A stretch of DNA of 51,341 nt from NCBI GenBank assembly GCA_026991885.1, contig JALXAQ010000166.1:1-51341 (forward strand). Direction: 5' to 3'. Of the stretch, positions 8,313-16,901 are shown in pieces. This DNA is from Thiotrichaceae bacterium (lineage in GTDB: Bacteria > Pseudomonadota > Gammaproteobacteria > Beggiatoales > Beggiatoaceae). Made by a program: the position numbers and the translations under genes. The number at the start of each line of letters is the position of its first letter. Within the stretch, counting starts at the first letter, position 1. A model generated the notes under the pieces. It had not been told where the DNA came from, searched no databases, and worked only from the letters and a program-made list of their open reading frames with translations.

Positions 8313-9134
8313 ATGAAAAAAAACACTTTCTCGTTCTCGCGCGGAGCGTCCTGGCTAATAATGATAATGTGTACCACTGTTCAGGCGGACGTTGCCATAC
8401 TAAGCGGATTGACCCACCAAAAAGTGGTAGAACCTGGGCAAAGATACAGCGGCACCATACTACTGGGAAATGGTGCTAATGAGATGGCGGAAGCCAAGAT
8501 ATATCAAACCAATTATCTGTTTAATGCCAAAGGAGAGCGCCACTATTTGCCACTCTCCAAGGGCACTGCGCGAAGCAATGCCCAGTGGATCCGTTTTAAG
8601 CCGGAATTTATAAGAATTCCACCCAAAAGCACGCTCAAAGTCCGTTTTATCGTCAAAGTGCCGAACAAGCCAGCCTTAAAGGGAACCTACTGGAGCGTTT
8701 TGATGATCGAGCCCATTCCCGAAACTTCGCCACTTTCCATCAAGCGCAAACCAAAAGAAGTGGCATTAGCTATTCAGCAAACAATGCGCTATGCGGTTCA
8801 AGTGGTTTCACACATCGGCGAGACTGGAAAAGCCAAGCTGAGGATGAGCAACCCTAAGATGTACCGTAGCAATAAAAAACGGTTCTTTCAGATCGATCTA
8901 GCTAACAAAGGCACTCGCTGGCTAGTCCCACTGCTTTGGATTGACGTATTTGATAGGAAGGGACGGCATATTGGCAAATTTGAGGGGGATAGAAGGCGTT
9001 TGTATCCGGGGACTGCCTTAGCTTTTAAAGTAGATTTATCAACTTTAACAAAGGGAAAATATAAAGCTTTGCTGGTAGCAGATGGTGGTGGAGATGATGT
9101 GTATGGTAATCAAGTTTCAATCACTGTCAAATAG
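8313..9134 (+). CDS. Periplasmic pilus-chaperone-like Ig-fold protein
   Basis: A 273-residue precursor with a signal peptide ending near TTVQA|DV. The mature protein resembles the two-domain Ig fold of periplasmic fimbrial chaperones: an N-terminal beta sandwich with NAQWIRFKPEFIRIPPKS and VRFIVKVP, matching the pattern seen in archaic pilus chaperones, then a GTYWSVLMIEP strand, then a second domain with VVSHIGETGKAKL onward. In such systems the chaperone caps exported subunits and takes them to the usher. This role is inferred from fold and neighbours. AGGACA near 8301 gives the ribosome-binding site. The stop at 9132-9134 abuts the dispersed palindrome at 9134-9153. Confidence 0.7.
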   Translation: MKKNTFSFSRGASWLIMIMCTTVQADVAILSGLTHQKVVEPGQRYSGTILLGNGANEMAEAKIYQTNYLFNAKGERHYLPLSKGTARSNAQWIRFKPEFIRIPPKSTLKVRFIVKVPNKPALKGTYWSVLMIEPIPETSPLSIKRKPKEVALAIQQTMRYAVQVVSHIGETGKAKLRMSNPKMYRSNKKRFFQIDLANKGTRWLVPLLWIDVFDRKGRHIGKFEGDRRRLYPGTALAFKVDLSTLTKGKYKALLVADGGGDDVYGNQVSITVK

Positions 9135-9153
9135 TCCAAGATAAATCTTGGAC
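9134..9153. repeat. Dispersed palindrome GTCCAAGAT-AA-ATCTTGGAC inside operon
   Basis: A perfect 20-bp palindrome, same family as 782-801, begins on the last base of the chaperone-like gene and lies 18 nt before the ATG of the barrel gene. In RNA it would form a hairpin between these two genes and could reduce read-through or protect the upstream message. Confidence 0.85.
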
Positions 9154-9171
9154 TCCGAAAATAAATTATAT

Positions 9172-11805
9172 ATGGATGTTTTTCGCCTATTAGGTTTAGC
9201 ACTTTTTCTCTCGACTCAGATTGTCGTCGCCGATGTTGAAGTCACAGCGATTGAAAGGCTATTGGAGGTGGATAGCCGCGCTATTCTAGCCTTAAGTTTT
9301 GAAGTCACCAATAAAGGCAGACAAAGTGCTGAATTTGAAGAAAAACTGGAATTACCGAGTGCTTGGAGACGCATTTCTCCCTCTTTTCCTTTCACGCTTG
9401 AAAGCGGGCAATCCACGATCCGTTTTTTAAGCGTACTCGTTTCTCCTCAAACGGTTGCAGGAGATTACCGTCTCACCTATACGATTTCTGAACGAACTGA
9501 TCCGAGTAACAGTGACTCAGATCAAGTCGATGTGGTCATCATTCCGACTTCGGGTGTCAAAATAGAATTAATTGAAGCCCCTGCAACCGTGATTGCGGGT
9601 CAGTCCTATTCCGCCAAATTTTTGATACGCAATACGGGAAATTTACCCGTTTCTCTTGAACTCTCAGCGCGTGATCCGCTGGGCTATGTCTATAGCCTAG
9701 AACCGCGAAAAATTTCACTCGGTGCCTTAGCATCAGCAGAAATCACCCTCAAATCACAAACTCATCGCGCCATAATCAGGAGTAAACAACATCGTGTCGA
9801 ATTACAAGCCCGCACGGCAGATGGAAAAATATGGACTCGGGGCAATCTGAATGTTGATATTGTGGCGCGTGTCCCCGGGAAAGAACGGAATTATGAGACG
9901 ATTCCTGCCAAATTCAGTCTCCGTTATCTTTCGGAGCGTGAAAGTGAGGGTTTCCAAGCCGAACTGAGCGCAAAAGGTACGCTGGATGAAAAAAAGCGGC
10001 ATCATTTGGACCTCTTTTTTCGTGGTCCTGATATTTCTGAAATCGGCTCCTATGATGAATATAGAGTCTCTTATTGGAATGATGAGTGGGATTTTCATGT
10101 TGGAGATAAAAGCTATAGACTAAACAAATTGGCTGAAAGCGGCTATTATGGGCGAGGCGTTGAAATAGAGACATCGCAAGGACAGTGGTTGTTTAAGACC
10201 TTTCAAACTGAAAATCGGTTTGCTGAGTTGAGAAAAGAAAAAGCTTTGTTGGTGGAATATGAAATTCTCAAATATTTTAGTCTAGGGGCTTCCTACCTTA
10301 ACAAAAGGGATGAGGAGGGTAAGGCAAAAATATTCTCCCTTTATGCGCTAGTTGATAGAAAACATTTCCAACTGGATTTAGAAGCGGCGCGGGATGAAGA
10401 TGCCTCTGCCTATTACCTGAGTGCCAAAGGAAAAAAAGACAAATTTCGTTACAGCGTAACAGGTATCGCAGCTGACACGCGCTTTGATGGTTATGAACAG
10501 GATAAAAGTGTTTTTTATACGGCGCTCAGCTTTCAAGCAACCCAGCGTTTTCGTCTCAAAAGCTTAGGGCGTTATACTTCCAGTCGTTCTATTAATAAAG
10601 AAAGAGAATATCGTTTAGGGGCGGAATATGATCTGGGTATTCAACGTAACCGTCATATTTCCACAGAATGGCGACGACGACGGAATATTCGCTCAGATAA
10701 GGATGATTTTTTGGAGAGTGTGATACTGAGCTATCGCCATCGCATTAATAAATTCACCAGTTTGCGTACACAAAGCGAGTGGGGGCAGCTAGAAGATAAG
10801 CTAACCCATGTCAGCTTTGATGCACAAAATCACCGATTGGCACTCTCATACACGCCCAGCCCAATGCAGAATTATGGTCTTAATTTGGAATACGGTAAAG
10901 AGTTGGAAACTAATGTGGGGCAAACAGTCAAGGAAATTGGATTAAATGCGGGGCTGCAACTGGGGCAACGCACCCATCTGAGTGGTGGTCTCACTTATTC
11001 TGAATCGGGTGACGATCAGCACAAAGCCTTTTCCTTCGGTTTGACTCATCGGTTTCAGAATGCCCACCAATTGGCAATACGGGCGCGTTGGGACGATGAA
11101 ACGGCTCTGATGCTCCAATACACGATTCCCTTTGATTTTCCAGTCAAAAGACGTCGAAATATTGGCAATTTAGTTGGCTACGTTCAGCGCTTGGATACGG
11201 GTGAACCGGTTGAAAATGCTATATTAAGTCTGGGTAGTCTCCGTGCCGTCACCGATCAGACCGGTAAATTTTTCTATCCAAGCTTGTATGCCAATGATTA
11301 TGAATTAAGCATAGACTTGTCACGTTCACCAGAATTGTTTGATTATACGACGAATCAAAAACAGCCCTATAGCGTTACTGTGGCACCGATGAAAGATAAT
11401 CAAGTGCAAATAGGATTGATACGCGGCGCCAGTCTAACGGGGCGTGTGATGATGTATCGATCAAAACCTGTTTTAGAAAAGCAGGGTAAACAGGGTAAAC
11501 TGATTGAAGAGGGACCAATGGCTGGTGTATTGGTTGTTTTACAAAGTCTTGAGGACGAAGCAGCGATCCATAAGCGTTTAAGCGGATTTGATGGGCGGTT
11601 TCGTATCGGAGGGATTCGGCCTGGACGTTGGCTTGTGACCTTTCAATCTGATTCATTACCCCCCTATCATATTTTCGAGAAGGGGAGACAGATTGTAGAA
11701 ATTGAGGCGGGAAAATCGCTTGATTTGTTGATCAAGGTAGTTCCTCAAGAGAGACAAATCAAATTCATTGGACCGAGTGAAGGATTCAGTGTTGAGGGTG
11801 AATAA
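9172..11805 (+). CDS. Usher-like outer-membrane beta-barrel protein
   Basis: An 877-residue precursor; signal peptide MDVFRLLGLALFLSTQIVVA. Residues ~20-240 look like two Ig/NEW3-like beta sandwiches, residues ~240-660 are dense amphipathic beta strands typical of a barrel (many DLFFRG, FSLYALVD and GLTYSES-like strands), and residues ~670-877 contain two carboxypeptidase-regulatory-like domains (GYVQRLDTGEPVENA; SLTGRVMM...GRFRIGG). Length and order (N-terminal domains, barrel, two C-terminal beta domains) match fimbrial ushers, yet I see no PapC-type sequence signature. I infer the export channel of a divergent chaperone/usher-like system. An upstream in-frame TTG at 9148 lies in the repeat, so ATG 9172 is preferred. 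The stop overlaps the next start by one base. Confidence 0.65.
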   Translation: MDVFRLLGLALFLSTQIVVADVEVTAIERLLEVDSRAILALSFEVTNKGRQSAEFEEKLELPSAWRRISPSFPFTLESGQSTIRFLSVLVSPQTVAGDYRLTYTISERTDPSNSDSDQVDVVIIPTSGVKIELIEAPATVIAGQSYSAKFLIRNTGNLPVSLELSARDPLGYVYSLEPRKISLGALASAEITLKSQTHRAIIRSKQHRVELQARTADGKIWTRGNLNVDIVARVPGKERNYETIPAKFSLRYLSERESEGFQAELSAKGTLDEKKRHHLDLFFRGPDISEIGSYDEYRVSYWNDEWDFHVGDKSYRLNKLAESGYYGRGVEIETSQGQWLFKTFQTENRFAELRKEKALLVEYEILKYFSLGASYLNKRDEEGKAKIFSLYALVDRKHFQLDLEAARDEDASAYYLSAKGKKDKFRYSVTGIAADTRFDGYEQDKSVFYTALSFQATQRFRLKSLGRYTSSRSINKEREYRLGAEYDLGIQRNRHISTEWRRRRNIRSDKDDFLESVILSYRHRINKFTSLRTQSEWGQLEDKLTHVSFDAQNHRLALSYTPSPMQNYGLNLEYGKELETNVGQTVKEIGLNAGLQLGQRTHLSGGLTYSESGDDQHKAFSFGLTHRFQNAHQLAIRARWDDETALMLQYTIPFDFPVKRRRNIGNLVGYVQRLDTGEPVENAILSLGSLRAVTDQTGKFFYPSLYANDYELSIDLSRSPELFDYTTNQKQPYSVTVAPMKDNQVQIGLIRGASLTGRVMMYRSKPVLEKQGKQGKLIEEGPMAGVLVVLQSLEDEAAIHKRLSGFDGRFRIGGIRPGRWLVTFQSDSLPPYHIFEKGRQIVEIEAGKSLDLLIKVVPQERQIKFIGPSEGFSVEGE

Positions 11806-12269
11806 TGAAAAAAGTCATAAAAATTATATGTTTATTTGTTTTCTCAATAACAGACACTTTTGCAGGCTCAGCGACAGCGACGCAAACGGTGGCACTTTAT
11901 GTTGAAGAAGTGGCATTGATTTCAGTCGGACATGATTTAACGATTACCCTAGATACGATCACAAATGCGGGTGATAATTTTACTGAAAAGAGCGAAACAA
12001 GCACCTATGCCATTACATCAACGGTTGTCTCTGGACAAACTCGTCAGCTTGAAGTGCGTCTGAGTCAGGCGTTGACTGATCTGCAATTGCGAATTCAGAT
12101 GGGAGGCCAAGAAGTGATATTAACGACGATAGCTCAGACTATCCTTTCTGGGATAGGCAATATGGCTACGGCTGGACAAATTATATATACTCTAATACCA
12201 ACAGCGGCTATGGTGGACTATGGTGAGAGAACTGTCACGGTGAATTATACCTTAACTGATGATGGATAA
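11805..12269 (+). CDS. Secreted pilin-like subunit, paralogue of 7222-7728
   Basis: A 154-residue precursor with signal peptide MKKVIKIICLFVFSITDTFA. It shares with the protein at 7222 the VALI segment, TNAGDNFT, GQTRQLE, a DYGERTVTV turn and the terminal strand VNYTLTDDG, but lacks its cysteines. The start overlaps the stop of the barrel gene (TAATG), which indicates coupled translation and ties the subunit to the export protein. I infer a second exported structural subunit. The aguB gene begins 6 nt downstream and may be on the same transcript, though it has an unrelated function. Confidence 0.7.
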   Translation: MKKVIKIICLFVFSITDTFAGSATATQTVALYVEEVALISVGHDLTITLDTITNAGDNFTEKSETSTYAITSTVVSGQTRQLEVRLSQALTDLQLRIQMGGQEVILTTIAQTILSGIGNMATAGQIIYTLIPTAAMVDYGERTVTVNYTLTDDG

Positions 12270-12275
12270 ATCATT

Positions 12276-13196
12276 ATGACCACCGTCGCCGCCACCCAAA
12301 TGGCTTGCACTTGGGATATTGCTGCTAATCTCAATAAAGCAGAAAGCCTAGTGCGTCACGCCGCTGAGCAAGGGGCACAGATTATTTTATTACAAGAACT
12401 GTTTGAAACGCCCTATTTTTGTAAAGACCAAAAAGAGGCCTATTTTGCCTATGCCAAACCCGCACAAGATAATCCCTTGCTCACACGTTTCAGTGCCTTG
12501 GCAAAGTCCCTGAATGTCGTCTTGCCAATCAGTTTTTTTGAACGCGCCAATAATGCCTATTACAATTCCATCATGATCATTGATGCCGATGGCAGCCAAT
12601 TAGGCATTTATCGCAAAACCCATATTCCCGATGGTCCGGGCTATCAAGAAAAATTTTATTTTAATCCCGGAGATACAGGTTTTAAAGTTTGGAAAACGCG
12701 CTATGGTGTCATTGGCGTTGGAATTTGTTGGGATCAATGGTTTCCAGAAGCGGCGCGAATCATGGCTTTACAAGGCGCAGAATTATTGTTTTATCCAACA
12801 GCAATCGGTAGTGAGCCTCAGGCACCTGACTTAGATTCCAGTGGACATTGGCAACGAGTGATGCAAGGACACGCTGCCGCCAATTTGATGCCCTTGATCG
12901 CCTCTAACAGAATAGGTCATGAGCCAGGCGAATCTTGCGAATTGACTTTTTATGGCAGCTCATTCATTGCCTCACCGACCGGTGAAATTATCAAAGCGGC
13001 GGGGCGAGAAGAAGAAATGGTGTTGATCGCCACTTTTGAACTGGAAAAAATACGCGCTTTACGGACAGACTGGGGCGTTTTTCGTGATCGTCGTCCCAGT
13101 CAATATACCCCCTGCTTGGATGGTTTAAAGCCAAGGCAAGTGTCTCTCAGCACGAAAGGGGTCTTTTCTGACGAAAGCACTCGTGATGAATTCTAA
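12276..13196 (+). CDS. aguB: N-carbamoylputrescine amidase
   Basis: A 306-residue nitrilase-superfamily amidohydrolase that converts N-carbamoylputrescine to putrescine in the agmatine route of polyamine synthesis. The catalytic triad is visible: E41 in LLQELFETPYF, K114 in YRKTHIPDG and C151 in GVGICWDQWF. Other AguB-typical stretches are QRVMQGHAAAN and RDRRPSQY. The last 15 or so residues extend beyond the usual end and overlap the convergent AAA/TPR gene by 72 nt. Spermidine synthase (22929-23780) could use the product. The start is ATG 12276, six bases after the subunit gene. Confidence 0.92.
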   Translation: MTTVAATQMACTWDIAANLNKAESLVRHAAEQGAQIILLQELFETPYFCKDQKEAYFAYAKPAQDNPLLTRFSALAKSLNVVLPISFFERANNAYYNSIMIIDADGSQLGIYRKTHIPDGPGYQEKFYFNPGDTGFKVWKTRYGVIGVGICWDQWFPEAARIMALQGAELLFYPTAIGSEPQAPDLDSSGHWQRVMQGHAAANLMPLIASNRIGHEPGESCELTFYGSSFIASPTGEIIKAAGREEEMVLIATFELEKIRALRTDWGVFRDRRPSQYTPCLDGLKPRQVSLSTKGVFSDESTRDEF

Positions 13197-15311
13197 ACCA
13201 ATAATTTTATTTTTCAATAAATTGGCAGATTTATAGGAATAGAACCCACTCACGAATATTTGCCAATATTTGCCCCTTTGATAAATATTATTATCCACCT
13301 GTTCAGGTAATAAATCCTCTTGAGGATAAAACAGTTCGGGATACGCCTCTTTGAGTTTTTTAAGCTGTTTCTCTGCATTCTCGCGCTTCTTATGTGAACT
13401 AACGATAACAATATGCTGTCCTCTTTTCAGTTTTGAGAGAAATATCCCAAGTTCTGTTCTGTGATACAGCTTAAAAAGTTTTTCTTGTAGTTGAATCCGT
13501 TCCATGTTAGCTTGTTCAAGTAGATTTTCTAAATAGACATTTTTGCCCTGAAATTCGTCAAGTTTTTGATTAATATTTAATATATTTAATCGATACTGTT
13601 CAAGTGCTTTCTCAAGCTCTTTTTTTTCTTTTTCAGTTTGTTTCAGCATCTCCTTAATAGTTTCTACTTGAACCAGTTTATATGGAGAAGGTTGAATCCA
13701 ATAAGCCCAAATACCAAAAATCAAGACTAAGCTGATGAGTCCAAAAAAATAACGACCACGTATTTTGTTTTCTAGCTCAGCAACGACATTCGTAAAGCCT
13801 TTAAGTATTGCATTCAGATCATTTTCATTTGTGCTCACCCTATCATTCCGTTGCCGCCAGATGTCTCGTCGTTTAGTGGTGGCTTCTGGCTGGTTGGGCT
13901 CCAAGTTGAGCACCTGTTCATAGTATGCTATTTTTTCCGTTTCCTCTTGAGTTTCTTCAGCCAAAGCCAACAAAGCCTGTATTAAGCGTGGACGCGCCAC
14001 TTCGGGTTTATAGTTATACAATTTCTCCAACAAATCTTTGGCTTCTTTAGGTTTGCCCTGCGCCAACAAAATATCAGCCAATAATTTGTGTGCGCCTATA
14101 TGATTAGGATTCAAACCAATCACTTCGCGTAATTGTTTGATTGATGAATCAAACTCTTCATTTTTATACAAATTGTTGGCTGTTTGAAATAGGCTATCCG
14201 CCACAGCATCAATACGGTCCAATTCATCTTGTACCCGTCTAAAGGGTTTATTTTCTCTGATCCAACGGCGCACTATGTCAACACGAAAGACATAACCATC
14301 ATCAGTGAAATTGAGCCATTCCCAATTTTGCAACAAGCGGGGAGTCTCTCGTAGCTCTTCAAGAAATACACGGATACCGTTTTCAGAGAGCCAGGTTTCC
14401 AAGCCTTGCTCAGTCATAGGCACTGTGCCAGCCTCTGCCAAGGCAGAAACGACCACTCGCCCAGCGGGCGGCAAACCATCCCATAACCATTCCAAGGTTT
14501 GACGACTCGTTTCCAAGACATCGAAAATTACGTTTTCCACATTTCTTGGCGTAATAGTGAGTGCCGTTTCTTTATAAAATTGTTCCCAGAGTTGAAAACA
14601 GATTTGTTGCGTGAAAAAGGGATGTCCCTGTGTGTATTTCCAAACGGATGCCACGGCTTTCTCTTGCCAATTGAGGCTGTCCAAACGCAGCAATTTTTCA
14701 ATTTCTGATTGATTGAAAAAAGATAAATAAGTGATGGGCGGAATCCCTCGAAAGAGATAAACGGCAATATTGTCGAGATCTTCAACATCACGCCCCATCG
14801 CAAAAACAAACTTGAGTGTTTGTCGGTGGACGTTCAATAGTTGGCGTAAATAGGGAAAAAAGCAGCTTCCGGCCTGATTTTCTTTAAGTGAGGGCAGCAC
14901 CTCAAATTCATCAAACAGCAAGACTAAGGCTGTTTTTTCTGGCAGGCTTTGCAAAAGCTCAGGCAATATCTCAATGAATTCGGCTTCTGGTTGTTCGCCC
15001 AACTCAGGAGCAGCTTGATTTAAAACCTGGGCAATGCTTTGAGCCAATTCAGTGACCACTTTATCCAAAGACCAAGTTGCTTTATCTTGTAAGTTAAAGT
15101 AAATTGGACAGTATTTTCCATAAGTCGGTAATTGGCTGGTTAAGTGTTGCAATAGCGAACTCTTGCCGATGCGCCGCTGACCATATAGGACAACGGTGTT
15201 GTTGTCAGGGCTACGCAACATTTGTTCGACTTCACGCAATTTGTCGGCACGTCCAATAAAGGCGGGACTATTACCGACAGGTTTGTTGGTAATATAAGGA
15301 TTGACAGGCAT
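13125..15311 (-). CDS. Membrane-anchored AAA/STAND-like ATPase with TPR and coiled coil
   Basis: A 728-residue multidomain protein. Residues ~15-350: an AAA_16/STAND-like NTPase that begins with FIGRADKLREVEQML, has Walker A GQRRIGKSS near 45-53 and Walker B LVLLFDEFE near 130, and ends in a winged-helix-like region. Residues ~370-480: TPR-like helices (LYKNEEFDSSIKQLREVIGLNPNHIGAHKLL). Around 530-550: one transmembrane helix (YFFGLISLVLIFGIWAYWI). Residues ~560-630: a long coiled coil. The last 100 residues, HIVIVSSHKK...YWQIFVSGFYSYKSAN, look SPOR-like, a fold that binds peptidoglycan. The membrane orientation suggests a cytoplasmic switch linked to a periplasmic sensor. Function is unknown. 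Its 3' end overlaps that of aguB. Confidence 0.7.
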   Translation of the reverse strand: MPVNPYITNKPVGNSPAFIGRADKLREVEQMLRSPDNNTVVLYGQRRIGKSSLLQHLTSQLPTYGKYCPIYFNLQDKATWSLDKVVTELAQSIAQVLNQAAPELGEQPEAEFIEILPELLQSLPEKTALVLLFDEFEVLPSLKENQAGSCFFPYLRQLLNVHRQTLKFVFAMGRDVEDLDNIAVYLFRGIPPITYLSFFNQSEIEKLLRLDSLNWQEKAVASVWKYTQGHPFFTQQICFQLWEQFYKETALTITPRNVENVIFDVLETSRQTLEWLWDGLPPAGRVVVSALAEAGTVPMTEQGLETWLSENGIRVFLEELRETPRLLQNWEWLNFTDDGYVFRVDIVRRWIRENKPFRRVQDELDRIDAVADSLFQTANNLYKNEEFDSSIKQLREVIGLNPNHIGAHKLLADILLAQGKPKEAKDLLEKLYNYKPEVARPRLIQALLALAEETQEETEKIAYYEQVLNLEPNQPEATTKRRDIWRQRNDRVSTNENDLNAILKGFTNVVAELENKIRGRYFFGLISLVLIFGIWAYWIQPSPYKLVQVETIKEMLKQTEKEKKELEKALEQYRLNILNINQKLDEFQGKNVYLENLLEQANMERIQLQEKLFKLYHRTELGIFLSKLKRGQHIVIVSSHKKRENAEKQLKKLKEAYPELFYPQEDLLPEQVDNNIYQRGKYWQIFVSGFYSYKSANLLKNKIIGLEFITSAFVRKDPFRAERHLPWL

Positions 15312-15373
15312 TGAATTTTCTCGTTGTGATGGTCCATTGTTAATGGTAGCCTATTCCTATAAAAAACTCAAAA

Positions 15374-15931
15374 ATGATGAAACTAGACAAAAAAAAAGCT
15401 TGGTTAGAAGGTGTACGCCGATACCCCTCGCCACATTGCTCACAACGGCCAGTGGGGGATAAAATTGAATTGTTGGTTATTCATGGTATCAGCTTGCCAG
15501 CGGGTCAATTTGGGGGGCCCTATATTGATCAATTATTTACGCATAGCCTCGATAAAAAGGCTCACCCTGAATTTGCCGATATTGCTGATTTGCGTGTCTC
15601 TGCCCATTTTTTGATTCGGCGCCTGGGAGAAATCACGCAATATGTATCTTTACAGCAGCAGGCTTGGCACGCAGGCGTCTCCTCTTTTGCCGGACGCAGT
15701 CATTGCAATGATTTTTCGATTGGCATTGAACTTGAAGGCTGTGATGATGTGCCTTATACGGATGAACAATATCAACAATTAAGGCGATTAATTGAGATTT
15801 TGCGACAGGCTTGGCCAGTGTTGACGCAGGATCGGATTGTCGGACATAGTGATATTGCGCCAGGGCGTAAAACTGATCCAGGTCCTGCCTTTAATTGGGG
15901 GCGTATTCATACACCCACATACACTAAATAA
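15374..15931 (+). CDS. ampD: 1,6-anhydro-N-acetylmuramyl-L-alanine amidase AmpD
   Basis: A 185-residue cytoplasmic zinc amidase that removes the peptide from anhydromuropeptides during cell-wall recycling. Zinc ligands are visible in LLVIHGIS (His) and in VGHSDIAPGRKTDPG (His and Asp), and FSIGIELEG has the family glutamate. The length matches AmpD rather than the longer periplasmic amidases, and there is no signal peptide. It is divergent from the AAA/TPR gene, 62 nt apart, and is followed by a strong terminator. Confidence 0.93.
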   Translation: MMKLDKKKAWLEGVRRYPSPHCSQRPVGDKIELLVIHGISLPAGQFGGPYIDQLFTHSLDKKAHPEFADIADLRVSAHFLIRRLGEITQYVSLQQQAWHAGVSSFAGRSHCNDFSIGIELEGCDDVPYTDEQYQQLRRLIEILRQAWPVLTQDRIVGHSDIAPGRKTDPGPAFNWGRIHTPTYTK

Positions 15932-15935
15932 AAAA

Positions 15936-15971
15936 TCAAAACCAGACCTGCCAGGTCTGGTTTTGACTTTT
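15936..15971 (+). terminator. Rho-independent terminator after ampD
   Basis: A perfect 14-bp stem (TCAAAACCAGACCT with AGGTCTGGTTTTGA) closes a 3-nt loop and is followed by CTTTTT. It starts 5 nt after the ampD stop. Confidence 0.88.
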
Positions 15972-16004
15972 TATTCAGTTTATACCGCTTTTTAGGAAGA
16001 TAAG

Positions 16005-16901
16005 ATGATGTTACCGACAAAAAGTGCATTAGTAACAGGCGCAACCAGCCAAATCGGACGATTTTTGCTACCGCGCTTACAAGCAGCAGGTTTCACAGTG
16101 ACAGCCATCACTCGGCAATCCCCCCCCCCAAACAGTGCTGGGATTACTTGGCAACAAGCAGATTTGCAAAGCTCTTTAAATAGCCAAGCCTATTTTTTAT
16201 TCCATCTCGCCCCTTTACCCTTGTTGCCTCCCTTTTTAGCCCATAATAGCACCTTGACACGCATCACGGCATTTAGTTCAACCAGTTGTTTTACAAAGGA
16301 AAAATCTCCAGCACGTCATGAAAGAGCCATCGCGGCGCAATTAAAGGAGGCTGAAATAGCATTCCGTGCCGTCTGTCAGGCGCACAACATGAGTTGGACA
16401 CTATTACGTCCCACATTAATTTATGGTTGTGGTATTGACAAAAATGTGACCTTTATTGCCCAATTGATCCGCCGCTTTGGTTTTTTCCCGATACTGGGGC
16501 GGGGAACGGGATTACGTCAACCCGTACACGCAGATGATTTAGCGGCTGCCTGTTTACAAGCCTGCTTCTCTCCGGCTGCCGTGAATAAAGCTTATAATCT
16601 GAGTGGAGGAGAAACGCTGACTTATCGTGAGATGGTTGAAGCCATTTTTCAGCAATTAGGCAAAAAACCGCGTATCATCTCCATTCCATTACCAGTATTT
16701 AAAATATTGAGTCGTATTATAACTCGATTGCCAGTGGCTATGATAACGCGAATGAACCAAGATTTGTGTTTTGATCATGCCGCTGCCTATCATGATTTTG
16801 CTTATTCTCCTAGAACCTTTCGTGATAACGACATGGGCTTCGCTGATGATTCTCATTTTACTGACTTTTCTAATATCCGCCTTATTAACGCTGCATTTTA
16901 G
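16005..16901 (+). CDS. NAD-dependent epimerase/dehydratase (WbpV-like)
   Basis: A 298-residue extended short-chain dehydrogenase. The N terminus has the Rossmann motif GATSQIGRFLL, and the C-terminal half has LRPTLIYG, VHADDLAAAC and YNLSGGETLTYREM, as in UDP-sugar epimerases. The usual active-site YxxxK is not obvious; the region corresponds to SSTSCFTKEKSPARHE, so the catalytic tyrosine may be replaced. The gene overlaps the downstream WecA-type transferase, an arrangement known for wbpV-wbpL in Pseudomonas O-antigen clusters, which suggests it supplies the sugar nucleotide. The last ~20 residues (after SPRTF) lie in the overlap and look unlike the family. Confidence 0.8.
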   Translation: MMLPTKSALVTGATSQIGRFLLPRLQAAGFTVTAITRQSPPPNSAGITWQQADLQSSLNSQAYFLFHLAPLPLLPPFLAHNSTLTRITAFSSTSCFTKEKSPARHERAIAAQLKEAEIAFRAVCQAHNMSWTLLRPTLIYGCGIDKNVTFIAQLIRRFGFFPILGRGTGLRQPVHADDLAAACLQACFSPAAVNKAYNLSGGETLTYREMVEAIFQQLGKKPRIISIPLPVFKILSRIITRLPVAMITRMNQDLCFDHAAAYHDFAYSPRTFRDNDMGFADDSHFTDFSNIRLINAAF

